Notes: a model not told the origin generated them from the sequence alone. Positions 17,792-26,409 are shown, counted from the stretch's first letter. The stretch: DNA of 64,000 nucleotides from Planktothricoides raciborskii GIHE-MW2 (GCF_040564635.1 NZ_CP159837.1:5691001-5755000), one strand, 5' to 3'. Made by a program: numbers and translations.

Positions 17792-19369
17792 ATGTTAACC
17801 CCATTACTTCTGGTGCCTCTGCTGGGGGCGATCGCGATCGCCCTGTACCCAAAACCCCAAGCCAGTCGAGAAATCGCCACAGCTTTCAGCCTTGCCAGTC
17901 TGGGCTGGGCAGTTTACTTGCTCAGTGAGTTGAACTTGAACCTAGGCGCTGTCCAATTTAGTGAATTCCATTCCTGGGTTCAACCCTTGGGTCTCAACTA
18001 CAGCCTGGGAGTCGATGGTCTATCCCTGCCCCTGCTGACCCTAAATAGTCTCCTGACCGTAGTTGCCCTATACACCAATCGACCACAGCTAAATCGTCCT
18101 CGCCTTCATAACAGCCTAATACTGTTAATTAACGCGGGAATTGCCGGAGCGCTGATGTCCCAAAACCTGCTACTCTTCATCATCTTTTACGAGTTAGAAC
18201 TAATTCCGTTCTATCTACTGATTGCTATCTGGGGTGGGGAAAAGCGCGGCTACGCTTCTACGAAGTTTTTACTCTATACCGCTGTTTCCGGTTTGCTGGT
18301 GATTTTCTCCTTCTTGGGTATCGCCTTCACCAGTGAATCGTTCAGCTTTGAATTTGGCCAACTGCAATTGCAAGCATTTTCAGGACTGGATTTAGTTACC
18401 CAACTGTTGCTATTAACCCCCTTACTAATTGGCTTTGCCATTAAAACCCCCCTGGTTCCCCTGCATACTTGGATGCCAGACACTTATGTGGAAGCCTCTC
18501 CCAGTACCACGATTTTGCTCGGTGGTATATTCGCCAAGTTGGGAACTTATGGCCTGTTGCGCTTTGGTTTGCAACTGTTCCCGGTAGCATGGCAAACCGT
18601 CGCCCCCGGTTTGGCCATCATTGGCACCGTCAGCGTAATTTATGGAGCTATGAGCGCGATCGCCCAACGGGATATTAAGCGCATGGTGGCTTATAGCTCC
18701 ATCGGTCACATGGGTTATATTCTCGTAGCCTCGGCTGCGGGAACCGAACTGAGTGTCTTAGGGGCGATCGCGCAAATGGTTGCCCACGGCTTAATCTTAG
18801 CCCTGCTGTTCTACCTCGTCGGCATCGTCGAACAAACCACTGGCACCCGTGACTTAGACATTCTCAACGGGTTAATGAACCCCATTCGCGGCTTGCCCCT
18901 GACCAGTGCGTTGCTAATTCTCGCGGGCATGGCCAGCGCCGGAATTCCTGGACTGGTAGGATTTGCCGCTGAATTTGTCGTCTTTCAAGGTAGTTTTGCC
19001 ACCTTCCCCATTCCCACCCTGATTTGTATCATCTCCTCTGGGTTAACCGCCGTCTATTTTGTCATTTTGATTAACCGCACTTGCTTCGGCAAATTGGACA
19101 ATAGTCGCGCTTATTATGCTCGCGTCACCGTCAAAGATCAATGGCCAGCCTTAGTGCTCACGGCAATCATTCTATTTTTAGGCATCCAACCGAACGGACT
19201 ATTGCGTTGGATGGAACCCACCAGCACCACGATGGTTGCTCAATTACATTACCCAAAGATCAGCAATCGCGGAGGGCAATTTGATGCATATAATCCCGCA
19301 GTCGTCCCCAAGGGGATTGATAATCTCCCCTTTGTCAAGGAAATGATTCGGCATATACCCCTAAAATAG
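17792..19369 (+). CDS. ndhD3: NDH-1 subunit NdhD3
   Basis: 525-residue proton-pumping subunit, homologous to bacterial NuoM. Motifs include NLLLFIIFYELELIPFYLLI (with the essential Glu), LLIGFAIKTPLVPLHTWMPD (pump Lys and His), and AIAQRDIKRMVAYSSIGHMG. About 14 TM helices are visible. Its placement 24 bp after ndhF3 and before cupA assigns it to the D3 (CO2-inducible, NDH-1MS) rather than the respiratory D1 group. The C-terminus is PFVKEMIRHIPLK. Start ATG 17792. Confidence 0.92.
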   Translation: MLTPLLLVPLLGAIAIALYPKPQASREIATAFSLASLGWAVYLLSELNLNLGAVQFSEFHSWVQPLGLNYSLGVDGLSLPLLTLNSLLTVVALYTNRPQLNRPRLHNSLILLINAGIAGALMSQNLLLFIIFYELELIPFYLLIAIWGGEKRGYASTKFLLYTAVSGLLVIFSFLGIAFTSESFSFEFGQLQLQAFSGLDLVTQLLLLTPLLIGFAIKTPLVPLHTWMPDTYVEASPSTTILLGGIFAKLGTYGLLRFGLQLFPVAWQTVAPGLAIIGTVSVIYGAMSAIAQRDIKRMVAYSSIGHMGYILVASAAGTELSVLGAIAQMVAHGLILALLFYLVGIVEQTTGTRDLDILNGLMNPIRGLPLTSALLILAGMASAGIPGLVGFAAEFVVFQGSFATFPIPTLICIISSGLTAVYFVILINRTCFGKLDNSRAYYARVTVKDQWPALVLTAIILFLGIQPNGLLRWMEPTSTTMVAQLHYPKISNRGGQFDAYNPAVVPKGIDNLPFVKEMIRHIPLK

Positions 19370-19421
19370 GGATAGAGGTAGCAGAGGTAGTAGAGGTAGC
19401 GGTGACACTCCGAAGCATCAA

Positions 19422-19488
19422 AAAAACCCGGTTTCTTCTGTGAATATTAAAATTTATCTGCGAAATACCAAAAAGAAACCGGGTTTCA
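19422..19488. repeat. REPIN-like 67-bp element between ndhD3 and cupA
   Basis: The arms AAAAACCCGGTTTCT (19422-19436) and AGAAACCGGGTTTCA (19474-19488) are inverted around a 37-bp interior. The element lies inside the operon, 52 bp after ndhD3. Confidence 0.75.
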
Positions 19489-19496
19489 CAAAACCA

Positions 19497-19545
19497 ATAA
19501 CCACCAACCAATAACCACCAACCAATAACCACCAACTAATAACAA
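19497..19545. repeat. Tandem 14-bp (2 x 7) repeat before cupA
   Basis: ACCAATAACCACCA occurs three times in a row, then decays to ACTAATAAC. It ends a few bases before the cupA ATG, so it forms the leader of that gene, where no normal ribosome-binding site is seen. Confidence 0.75.
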
Positions 19546-19548
19546 AAT

Positions 19549-20847
19549 ATGTCTGCAACTTTGACTCACAATACAAAAATACCGCCTTCTACTCACAAAT
19601 ATGCTGATGTTATTCATCGCCTGGAAGCGGGCGGTTCGATGTTACCAGATACACCAGAAAACTTAATGCAAATTATCGGCATTTACAAAGCTTATGCCGT
19701 GCCGATGGACTTTTATTGGCGCGATTTACTTTATATTGCCGAACGAGTTTTTCTCGATCCTTTACCCTTCTTTAAATATTTCTTGCCCCAGGAATATTTA
19801 GACCTGCCTAACCACTATGCCGGGGATACCGCAGATTATCGCGTTTGGCAAAAAGGCAAAGCAACTGCCCACCCGGAATTGTTGGAGTTTATGGACAAAG
19901 GAGAGTTAAAGAAAAAACTCCCGAAATTGTTCCATCACCTGTGGCACGATCGCGTTAATATGGAGTTTGCCGAAGCCTGTATGCGGGCAATGTTGTGGCA
20001 TCAAGGAATGGGCGGTCAATTTTATGATTACCTGGAAAGTGAGGAATATATCGCTAACTGCGATCGGGCCATCAAAGCTTACTTTAAAGGCAATCCCTTG
20101 ATGCTGGGTTTATATAAACTATTCCCGGAAATGTTCTATGAAAAAGTCCGGGAACTGTCCTACTATGCCAACCTCGGATTATTCTGGGAAGTCATGGCCC
20201 CGGTCTTCTTTGAAATGAGCGATCGCTATGATGCCGGGGACTTTAAAACCGTCCCGGACGCCATGAACTTTCTAGTAAATGGCATCTTTATCGCTGCCGG
20301 ACGACCCATCTATCATCATGTGTATATTGGTGGGGAATGCTATGAAATCATCCCCAAATCCAAAGGCTTTATGTGGCTTTATGAAGCCGCATTACCCTAC
20401 GTTGAAGCAGTATTTTATCGCACCGCACCGTTCCGAGGCACAAAATCATATAACGCCCAAGCCAAACAAGTCCCAGCAGAGCAAAAAGACTTTCACTATG
20501 GCATCCTTTATGCCGATGTTTTCCCAGTGGGTACGGCGGGAATTCCCCCCACATTATTAATGCAAGATATGCTGCATTTTTTGCCCCCATATCTAGTAGA
20601 ATATTACCAGAAATATTGCCGGGGGGAAGATGATGTGTTGATTCAATTAGGGATTACTTTTCAGCGATCGATGTACAACGTCACCTCCGCCGTAATTCAA
20701 GCCTTACGGACGGCTTTACTCTATCCCTTAGACGACCCCAACCCGGAACACTTATTAAAAAATCGTCAATTCTTTGAAGGCCAAATGGATCGTTTTCTCC
20801 GTCCCGAAGCCCGGTTAACCGACATTCAGCGGCAGGACTATCGGTAA
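19549..20847 (+). CDS. cupA: CO2 hydration protein CupA (ChpY)
   Basis: 432 residues of the CO2-hydration (Cup/Chp) family, the peripheral subunit of NDH-1MS that is thought to convert CO2 to bicarbonate at the thylakoid surface. Recognisable parts are ADVIHRLEAGGSMLPDTPEN near the start, YKAYAVPMDFYWRDLLYIAE, LMLGLYKLFPEMFYEKVREL, and MNFLVNGIFIAAGRPIYHHV. These have conserved His, Glu and Cys residues that could bind zinc. No TM helix is evident. The length is normal for the family. The third gene of the operon identifies the complex as the inducible, high-affinity type. Confidence 0.93.
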   Translation: MSATLTHNTKIPPSTHKYADVIHRLEAGGSMLPDTPENLMQIIGIYKAYAVPMDFYWRDLLYIAERVFLDPLPFFKYFLPQEYLDLPNHYAGDTADYRVWQKGKATAHPELLEFMDKGELKKKLPKLFHHLWHDRVNMEFAEACMRAMLWHQGMGGQFYDYLESEEYIANCDRAIKAYFKGNPLMLGLYKLFPEMFYEKVRELSYYANLGLFWEVMAPVFFEMSDRYDAGDFKTVPDAMNFLVNGIFIAAGRPIYHHVYIGGECYEIIPKSKGFMWLYEAALPYVEAVFYRTAPFRGTKSYNAQAKQVPAEQKDFHYGILYADVFPVGTAGIPPTLLMQDMLHFLPPYLVEYYQKYCRGEDDVLIQLGITFQRSMYNVTSAVIQALRTALLYPLDDPNPEHLLKNRQFFEGQMDRFLRPEARLTDIQRQDYR

Positions 20848-20853
20848 GAGAGG

Positions 20854-20920
20854 GTGTAGGGTGTAGGGTGTAGGGAAGAGTGAATAGTGAATAGTGAATA
20901 GTAAATAGTGAATAGTGATA
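20854..20920. repeat. Two adjoining heptamer arrays (GTGTAGG and GTGAATA types)
   Basis: Three GTGTAGG units (20854-20874) are followed by about five units of TGAATAG type (20880-20915, one being TAAATAG). They begin six bases after the cupA stop. Confidence 0.85.
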
Positions 20921-20928
20921 TTTTTTTT

Positions 20929-20984
20929 GTACGGGCGAATGGCCATATAGCCTGACGGATTATGCTTCGCAAGGACGCCCCTAC
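20929..20984. repeat. 56-bp interspersed repeat, copy 1
   Basis: The copy starts GTACGGGCGAATGGCCATAT and ends GCAAGGACGCCCCTAC. It is the inverse of near-identical 56-bp copies at 35676-35731 and 48999-49054. Confidence 0.8.
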
Positions 20985-21056
20985 GACTTTTCACTTTTAA
21001 CTTTTCACTTTCCCCCCCCCACACCGATGGCTGCCGATGGCGGCCGATGGCGGCCC

Positions 21057-21158
21057 CAACAAACAACAAACAACAAACAACAAACAACAAACAACAAACA
21101 ACAAACAACAAACAACAAACAACAAACAACAAACAACAAACAACAAACAACAAACAAC
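21057..21158. repeat. Long AACAAAC heptamer array before cupS
   Basis: About 14 uninterrupted copies of a 7-bp unit (AACAAAC in one phase) fill the space up to 4 bases before the cupS ATG. They are preceded by CGATGGCGGC repeats at about 21024-21053. The plus-strand frame can be read through the array but is low complexity (repeated NNKQQTT). Confidence 0.95.
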
Positions 21159-21161
21159 ATT

Positions 21162-21563
21162 ATGCCTAATATTGTCGAAATCGCTGTCAGTAATGATGCC
21201 TTTACCACCTTGGTGACTGCTGTCAAAGTAGCAGGCTTAGTTGAGGCATTACAACAACCAGGACCATTCACGGTTTTTGCCCCGAATGATGACGCCTTTG
21301 CCAAATTATTGCCGGGAACAGTGGATACATTAGTCCAGAATATTCCTCAGCTTCAGCGGATTTTAAAATATCATGTAGTAGCAGGTAATTATACCACAAA
21401 TGAGTTAAAAAATCTGTCAACCTTAACATCTTTGGAAGGTTCGCCGATTCCGATTCGCTGTGGGGATATTTTTGAAGTCAAAAATGCCACAGTTTTGGCG
21501 GCAGATATTGAGGCAACTAACGGGGTTATTCATGTAATTGATACAGTCATTTTAATGGGATAG
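21162..21563 (+). CDS. cupS: Fasciclin-domain subunit CupS
   Basis: 133 residues, essentially one fasciclin (FAS1) domain: [49 protein letters not shown] and [16 protein letters not shown]. Its position as fourth gene after ndhF3-ndhD3-cupA identifies it as CupS, the small subunit of the NDH-1MS complex. The open frame extends upstream through the heptamer array to 21027, but homology begins at ATG 21162. No signal peptide is present, as expected for a cytoplasmic-face subunit. The array replaces any normal ribosome-binding site. Confidence 0.92.
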   Translation: MPNIVEIAVSNDAFTTLVTAVKVAGLVEALQQPGPFTVFAPNDDAFAKLLPGTVDTLVQNIPQLQRILKYHVVAGNYTTNELKNLSTLTSLEGSPIPIRCGDIFEVKNATVLAADIEATNGVIHVIDTVILMG

Positions 21564-21747
21564 AGTACAGCAGAAACCGGGTTTCTTAATTAACCTCTGG
21601 GATATTTTCCCCAAAAATGGGCTTTTATCTCTTTGTGACCTTTGTGCCTTTGTGGTAAAATAAAAAATATAAAACCACAAAGACACAAAGGACACAAAGG
21701 TTGTTGGTTTTTCTTTGTGTCTTTGTTCTTTCGTAGCCGGGGGGAAA

Positions 21748-22461
21748 TTACAGCTTTAGGTCTTCAGGTTTTGGTCGGGGAACATTCCAAGGAAGTTGTT
21801 GCACCCAATGGACTTTTTTCACCACAAACAGATTATTGATAGTATAAAAAGCAATTTTTGAATTTCCTTGAGACTTATCTTCAATTCGCAGTAACAAGCG
21901 AATATAAAACTTTGCCGGTTCTTTTAGTAATATACTGAGGCGCATAAATCTTTTGCGTCTTCGCTTATCTTTATTCAGCCTTGCCAGATTAATCAAAGCG
22001 CCATCAAGTTTCAGGGTTCCCGTTTCCGGATCTCTGGTTAATGCCGCTTCGCTGGATAATTTTTCTTTAAACCTAGTTCCCGGTGACAAAACCGTAAACA
22101 TTTGCGGGGGTAATAGGTCAAATGTAGAACCAGGAGGCACGCGCACCAAGCGTTTGGATTCCCCATCTACGGAAATCAAACAACTATAATCCCACTCTAA
22201 ATAAATCCATTGATGCTGGGAAATGTTCTTAATAATGATGTCTACATTTGAAGGCAAAGCACTCCGGTCATATCTGGGTTTCATTTTAAATTCAATGCTA
22301 ATCACCTCTTTTAATAGTTGTAATTCTAGTTGGTTTTGTAAATCTTGCTTGTCAAAAGTTATTTCTACCTGTTCAATAAATAAGGCAGAAATCATCTGCA
22401 ATAATACATAAGAAATGCAGGTTAAATAGATAATTATGAGGAAAAAATCTAAATCGTTCAC
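21748..22461 (-). CDS. Membrane-anchored protein of unknown function
   Basis: 237 residues. One N-terminal TM helix (FFLIIIYLTCISYVLLQMIS, about 6-26) is followed by a soluble domain rich in beta-type segments (IKNISQHQWIYLEWDYSCLI, PPGSTFDLLPPQMFTVLSPG). I recognise no family. It is convergent with cupS. CACAAAG-type repeats in inverted orientation (21630-21725) lie between the two and could terminate both. Confidence 0.6.
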   Translation of the reverse strand: MNDLDFFLIIIYLTCISYVLLQMISALFIEQVEITFDKQDLQNQLELQLLKEVISIEFKMKPRYDRSALPSNVDIIIKNISQHQWIYLEWDYSCLISVDGESKRLVRVPPGSTFDLLPPQMFTVLSPGTRFKEKLSSEAALTRDPETGTLKLDGALINLARLNKDKRRRKRFMRLSILLKEPAKFYIRLLLRIEDKSQGNSKIAFYTINNLFVVKKVHWVQQLPWNVPRPKPEDLKL

Positions 22462-22620
22462 AATTATTTGAAAAATTATTGTTTATTTGTTATTGTTTAT
22501 TGGTTGTTTATTATTGTTTATTTATTCGTTGGTGTTTGGTGGTTATTTTTTGGTGTTTATTTGCTCCTTGTTGGTGGTTGGTGGTCAACAAACGACAAAC
22601 AACAAATAACAAACAACAAA
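22462..22620. repeat. TTGTTTA/CAACAAA heptamer-like patch
   Basis: Degenerate TTATTGT, TTGTTTA and TTGGTGG units are followed by the inverse CAACAAA type (22588-22620). The remainder up to 22890 is AT-rich and probably holds the promoters of the flanking divergent genes. No gene is seen. Confidence 0.6.
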
Positions 22621-22890
22621 CAATTATTCTGAACAAGAGATGATGCAAAATATTTTAACCCCAATTAAACAAAATTAAAATTTTATGGTGGTAAACTGTT
22701 ACATTTTTTAACAATTGGCGAGGGATGCACGCAACCGCAAAGCTGAGAAGCTATAATAAATAAAATGTTTCTGTATTACTAGGATCATTACTAAAATAGA
22801 AGTTACGAAATCTAACCCAGGAAATTGATTCACAATATTCTGGTTCTGATCTGGATCGTAATTTAGGCCAAAATTTAACATGGAACTAAC

Positions 22891-23103
22891 ATGGAACTCG
22901 CTCTTAAATTTTTGGGAATTGCCATTGAAGCATTTATTATCTCCAGTATCTTGACCAAAGGGTTTAGACTGGTATCAGAACCCAGTGATGCAGATGTGAC
23001 TTGGGGATTTTTACTCATTGTATCAGCGATCGCTGTGGGGATTGGCAGCCTCTTTTTTTGGTTTCCTGATTTACGCAAGTTTTTTAATAAAAATGAAAAA
23101 TAG
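22891..23103 (+). CDS. Small two-helix membrane protein
   Basis: 70 residues with two hydrophobic helices (LKFLGIAIEAFIISSILTKG and WGFLLIVSAIAVGIGSLFFW) and a basic tail KFFNKNEK. The ATG at 22891 follows an out-of-frame ATG at 22880. It ends 11 bp before the SPFH lipoprotein gene and is probably cotranscribed with it, so it may be a membrane partner. The family is not recognised. Confidence 0.6.
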   Translation: MELALKFLGIAIEAFIISSILTKGFRLVSEPSDADVTWGFLLIVSAIAVGIGSLFFWFPDLRKFFNKNEK

Positions 23104-23114
23104 GAGAGTTAGCT

Positions 23115-23927
23115 ATGAAGAAAATTACTCAACTTCTTTTATTAAGTGTAGTCGGTTGGGGGTTGACCTCCTGTACTACCATTAAACCCGGATATGTGGG
23201 GATTAGAATTAATAATTTTGGGGGCGATCGCGGGGTTCAAGACTATACCCTAGAAACAGGTCGGGTGATGTATAATCCTTGGACGGAAGAAATATATACC
23301 TTTCCGGTCTTTGTACAAAACTATGTTTGGACAAAAGATATTAATGAAGGCAGTAGCACCGATGAATCGATTACTTTTAATAGCATTGAAGGGGCAGTAG
23401 TGAATGCGGATGTGGCGATTTCTTTCGTTTTTAAACGGGAAAAAGTCCCGCAAATTTTCCAAGAATATCGCCAGACTGCTGATGATATTACATCGACGAT
23501 TATTAGAGCGCAAGTGCGGGATGCGATTAATTTAGTCGCCAGTAAAATGAAAGTAACGGATATTTTTGGCGCGGGCAAAGAAGGACTTTTAACTGAAGTG
23601 AAAAATATCCTCAATCAGCGCTTAGAAGCAAAAGGAATTCAGGTGCAGTTAATTACCTTTGTCAATGCCCTGCGAGTGGATCAGCAAGTACAAAATTCCA
23701 TTAATGCCACCCTAACTGCAGCCCAAAAAGCAGCGGAAGCAGAAAATCGCTTAAAACAAGCGCAAACGGAACTGGAAATTGCCAAAATTAATGCTCAATC
23801 AAATAAGGTTTTGAGTGATTCAATTACTCCCCAATTGCTTCAGAAAGAAGCCCTGGAAAAATGGAATGGTCAACTACCTATGTCTACCAGTGGGATGCCT
23901 TTTTTAGATTTGCCAACGAATAAGTAA
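23115..23927 (+). CDS. SPFH/prohibitin-like lipoprotein
   Basis: 270 residues. The N-terminus MKKITQLLLLSVVGWGLTSC is a lipoprotein signal with Cys20 at the lipobox. The rest is a band-7/SPFH domain (VGIRINNFGGDRGVQDYTLE, VVNADVAISFVFKREKVPQI, IIRAQVRDAINLVASKMKV). A coiled-coil heptad-rich tail (AEAENRLKQAQTELEIAKIN) then ends in PFLDLPTNK. SPFH proteins form membrane-bound ring scaffolds. A lipid anchor in place of the usual TM helix is less common. GGAGAG lies a few bases upstream of the ATG. The upstream 70-residue membrane protein is its likely operon partner. Confidence 0.85.
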   Translation: MKKITQLLLLSVVGWGLTSCTTIKPGYVGIRINNFGGDRGVQDYTLETGRVMYNPWTEEIYTFPVFVQNYVWTKDINEGSSTDESITFNSIEGAVVNADVAISFVFKREKVPQIFQEYRQTADDITSTIIRAQVRDAINLVASKMKVTDIFGAGKEGLLTEVKNILNQRLEAKGIQVQLITFVNALRVDQQVQNSINATLTAAQKAAEAENRLKQAQTELEIAKINAQSNKVLSDSITPQLLQKEALEKWNGQLPMSTSGMPFLDLPTNK

Positions 23928-23939
23928 TTGAATCAATTA

Positions 23940-24030
23940 TAGGACTTACGCACGGTGCTGATATTTAGGGTTTTGTAGGGGCAATCCCCCCGTGGTTGCC
24001 CCTATATATAGGGTTAGTGCGTAAGTCCTA
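23940..24030. mobile_element. 91-bp MITE with IS-type ends
   Basis: The ends TAGGACTTACGCAC and GTGCGTAAGTCCTA are perfect 14-bp inverted repeats. AATTA flanks both sides (23935-23939 and 24031-24035). The termini match those of the IS at 13330-14608. The interior has no open frame, and 39 bp of it recur at 6536-6574. Confidence 0.85.
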
Positions 24031-24130
24031 AATTAGTCATTCATGCGATCGCTATTTCTGGGCAGCGGATATATTTGGGCAACGGATAGGTTTGGGTTGG
24101 GGGCGATCGCTAGAAAGTATTTATATTGTA

Positions 24131-24188
24131 GGGTGGGCAAAACTCTACCATCATATATGGTAGGTTGGGTAAAAATTTTTGCCCACCC
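24131..24188. repeat. GGGTGGGC/GCCCACCC long hairpin
   Basis: GGGTGGGCAAAA pairs with TTTTTGCCCACCC around a smaller CTACCAT/ATGGTAG stem. A shorter hairpin of the same family lies at 35477-35502. The 73-codon frame overlapping this is not considered a gene; 24031-24300 otherwise shows nothing. Confidence 0.65.
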
Positions 24189-24300
24189 GAAGAATCTTAG
24201 GGGCTGTGGGATGAATTGTTGTAAATGGTATAAGATTGATGGGAAAATATCAACAGTTAACTAAGAAACCCGGTTTCTCTCTGACGGTTTCAGGTCTTGT

Positions 24301-25683
24301 ATGCAGATAAAAATCAAAAACCTCGGTATTTTAAAACAAGCAGAATTTTCCCTGGGAAATTTCACGATTATTTGTGGCGGCAATAATACGGGTAAAACCT
24401 ATGCGACTTATGCTCTATTTGGCTTTTTGTTCTATTGGAAGCAAGTAATATCGATTGATATCAAAGATGCCACAATTCAGCAATTACTCAAAGATGGCGT
24501 GATTCACCTAGATATTGCCCAATATAGCCAAGAAATTGCGAACATTCTGGCTAAAGGTTGTCAGCAATATACGGCTTTATTGCCGAAAATTTTTGCCGCT
24601 CCCGAAACTCGGTTTAAAAATACAGAGTTTCAAGTCTATCTGACCGATCGACCCAACTATTTACAACGGCAATACCAAGAATCAATTGGTTCAGCCAATG
24701 TGGATCTATTTTCCCTGGTAAAAAATGCCGATAGCCCAGATTTGACGATCGCTTTGCTGCTGAAAAAAGAGCCAATTAAGTTTCCCACCGAGATTATTAA
24801 GCAAATTATCAGTGATGCCGTCAAAGAGATTCTTTTTGGGGATTTTTTCCCAAATCCTTTTATTGCGAGTGCCGAAAGAACTGGCACCGCAATTTTTAGA
24901 AAAGAATTAAATTTTGCCCGCAACCGGCTACTGGAAGAATTGAGTCAATCGGATAGAACAATTGACCCAATGGAATTGTTATTTAAAGGATATGATGATT
25001 ATGCTTTGCCGATTAAAAGCAATGTAGAATTTACCCGAAAATTAGAAAGTATTTTTAAGCAAACTAGCTTTATTGCCGAACATCACCCGGATTTACTCCA
25101 GATTTTTGCGGAGATGATTGGCGGTGATTATACCGTCACACAACATGATGAACTTTATTATATTCCCCAGGGGAAAAAAGTAAAAATTTCAATGGATGAA
25201 AGTTCTAGTGCGGTGCGTTCTTTGTTGGACGTGGGCTTTTATTTAAAGCATATTGCTAAACCGGGAGATTTACTGATGATTGATGAACCAGAACTAAATC
25301 TTCACCCGGAAAATCAGCGGCGGATGGCCAGAATTTTGGCTCGATTGGTAAATCTGGGGATTCGGGTTTTTGTTACTACTCATAGTGACTATTTGATTAA
25401 AGAGTTAAACACTCTGATTATGCTGAATCAGGATAAGAATTATCTCAAGCAAATTGCCAAAGCTGAAGGCTATGTTCCTGAAGAATTGCTTTCAGTAGAT
25501 CGCCTCAAAGTCTATATTGCCGAACTCGCATCGATTAAACTTGATGGGGGTCAGCGAAAAACTCGCTGCCAAACCCTGACCCCAGCGGATATTAGCCCAG
25601 AATTGGGAATTGAGGTGAAGAGTTTTGATAGCGCGATCGCCACCATGAACCGCATTCAAGAACAGATCATCTGGGGCGAATAA
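24301..25683 (+). CDS. AAA ATPase (AAA15/OLD-like), putative defence system component
   Basis: 460-residue SMC/ABC-like single-chain ATPase. The Walker A is GGNNTGKT at residues 26-33. An ABC-signature-like ESSSAVRSLLDVGFYLKHIA comes ahead of Walker B LLMIDEPELNLHP (D328, E329) and switch His361 in VFVTTHSDYLIKELN. The arrangement is that of AAA15/AAA21 ATPases such as those in OLD, PARIS and Abi systems, but no TOPRIM nuclease domain is fused. One base separates its stop from the next gene, which carries a nuclease-like motif, so the two form an operon. It appears intact. A phage-defence role is inference from this architecture and the broken second ATPase system nearby. Confidence 0.8.
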   Translation: MQIKIKNLGILKQAEFSLGNFTIICGGNNTGKTYATYALFGFLFYWKQVISIDIKDATIQQLLKDGVIHLDIAQYSQEIANILAKGCQQYTALLPKIFAAPETRFKNTEFQVYLTDRPNYLQRQYQESIGSANVDLFSLVKNADSPDLTIALLLKKEPIKFPTEIIKQIISDAVKEILFGDFFPNPFIASAERTGTAIFRKELNFARNRLLEELSQSDRTIDPMELLFKGYDDYALPIKSNVEFTRKLESIFKQTSFIAEHHPDLLQIFAEMIGGDYTVTQHDELYYIPQGKKVKISMDESSSAVRSLLDVGFYLKHIAKPGDLLMIDEPELNLHPENQRRMARILARLVNLGIRVFVTTHSDYLIKELNTLIMLNQDKNYLKQIAKAEGYVPEELLSVDRLKVYIAELASIKLDGGQRKTRCQTLTPADISPELGIEVKSFDSAIATMNRIQEQIIWGE

Positions 25684-25684
25684 T

Positions 25685-26255
25685 ATGTATGAGTCAGAAG
25701 ACCTGATAATTCTCGATCAAATGATTCAAGATAGTGCCAAAGTCCCCTTAACTGAAGCCTATGGTAAATTTCAAGTAGAGTTAAGAGAAACTCATGGAGT
25801 TAACTACGAAGTCACCATTAAAAATATTCCTAAAAATACTCTTGTGATTAAATCTGATGAGTTTCCCGCCCCGACCAAATTTTTTCAAGGAACCCAGGGA
25901 GAATGTAAACGGGCTGACTATTTAATTATTTCTGAAGATAACCAACGAAAATTTATTATTGTGATTGAAATGAAAGCTGGAAAAGCGATTGAAAAGGAAG
26001 TGATATATCAATCAACTGAGGGGTTCAGAATGCTTAATCGCTTATTGTGAGAAAATTGGTCAGCTATTTTGGCATCAGCCCAATTTTCTCACCGGGTATC
26101 AATATCGCTTTATTAGTCTAAAACATATTAACATTGCCAAACGTTCAACTCGCGAAAAGCCTAACTCTCAACCGTGCGATCGCCCCGAAAATATGTTAAA
26201 AATTTATTCTCCCAACACTTTGATGTTTAACCGCTTAATCGGTAAATTGGAATAG
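25685..26255 (+). pseudogene. PD-(D/E)XK nuclease-like partner, frameshifted
   Basis: The first frame (25685-26050) encodes 121 residues with ECKRADYLIISEDNQRKFII followed by VIEMKAGKA. The D78...E95-x-K97 spacing and flanking strands fit a PD-(D/E)XK nuclease core. After about residue 105 the reading continues in the +1 frame as INQLRGSECLIAYCEKIGQL, FWHQPNFLTGYQYRFISLKH and INIAKRSTREKP, ending with TAG at 26253-26255. The total of 571 nt is 190 codons plus one base, so a single inserted base near 26005-26020 explains it. The repaired product would be about 189 residues. Translational coupling to the ATPase is expected. The family name is not known to me. Confidence 0.7.
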
Positions 26256-26286
26256 GTTTTCTTTGACACCGAGGGACAGAGAGACA

Positions 26287-26344
26287 AGAAACCGGGTTTC
26301 TTAAAGAAACCCGGTTTCTGGACACAGAAGAAACCCGGTTGCTA
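26287..26344. repeat. Cluster of GAAACC(C/G)GGTTTC repeats
   Basis: AGAAACCGGGTTTCT, AGAAACCCGGTTTCT and AGAAACCCGGTTGCT follow each other in 60 bp between the nuclease-like remnant and the RloA-like remnant. Confidence 0.8.
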
Positions 26345-26409
26345 TTTTCCTGAATTAAAACCTGTTAAACCTGATATTATAATGCCAAAAGCTAATTGAG
26401 GTTTTAATT

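Noticed and set aside
21057-21158. Possible CRISPR array
   Set aside because: The repeats are 7 bp and directly tandem without spacers; no cas gene is present.
20815-21304. Minus-strand frames with repeated LLFVVCC text
   Set aside because: They translate the AACAAAC heptamer array and are low-complexity artefacts.
24043-24264. 73-codon plus-strand frame after the MITE
   Set aside because: It is made of a GGGTGGGC hairpin repeat and has no coding signature.
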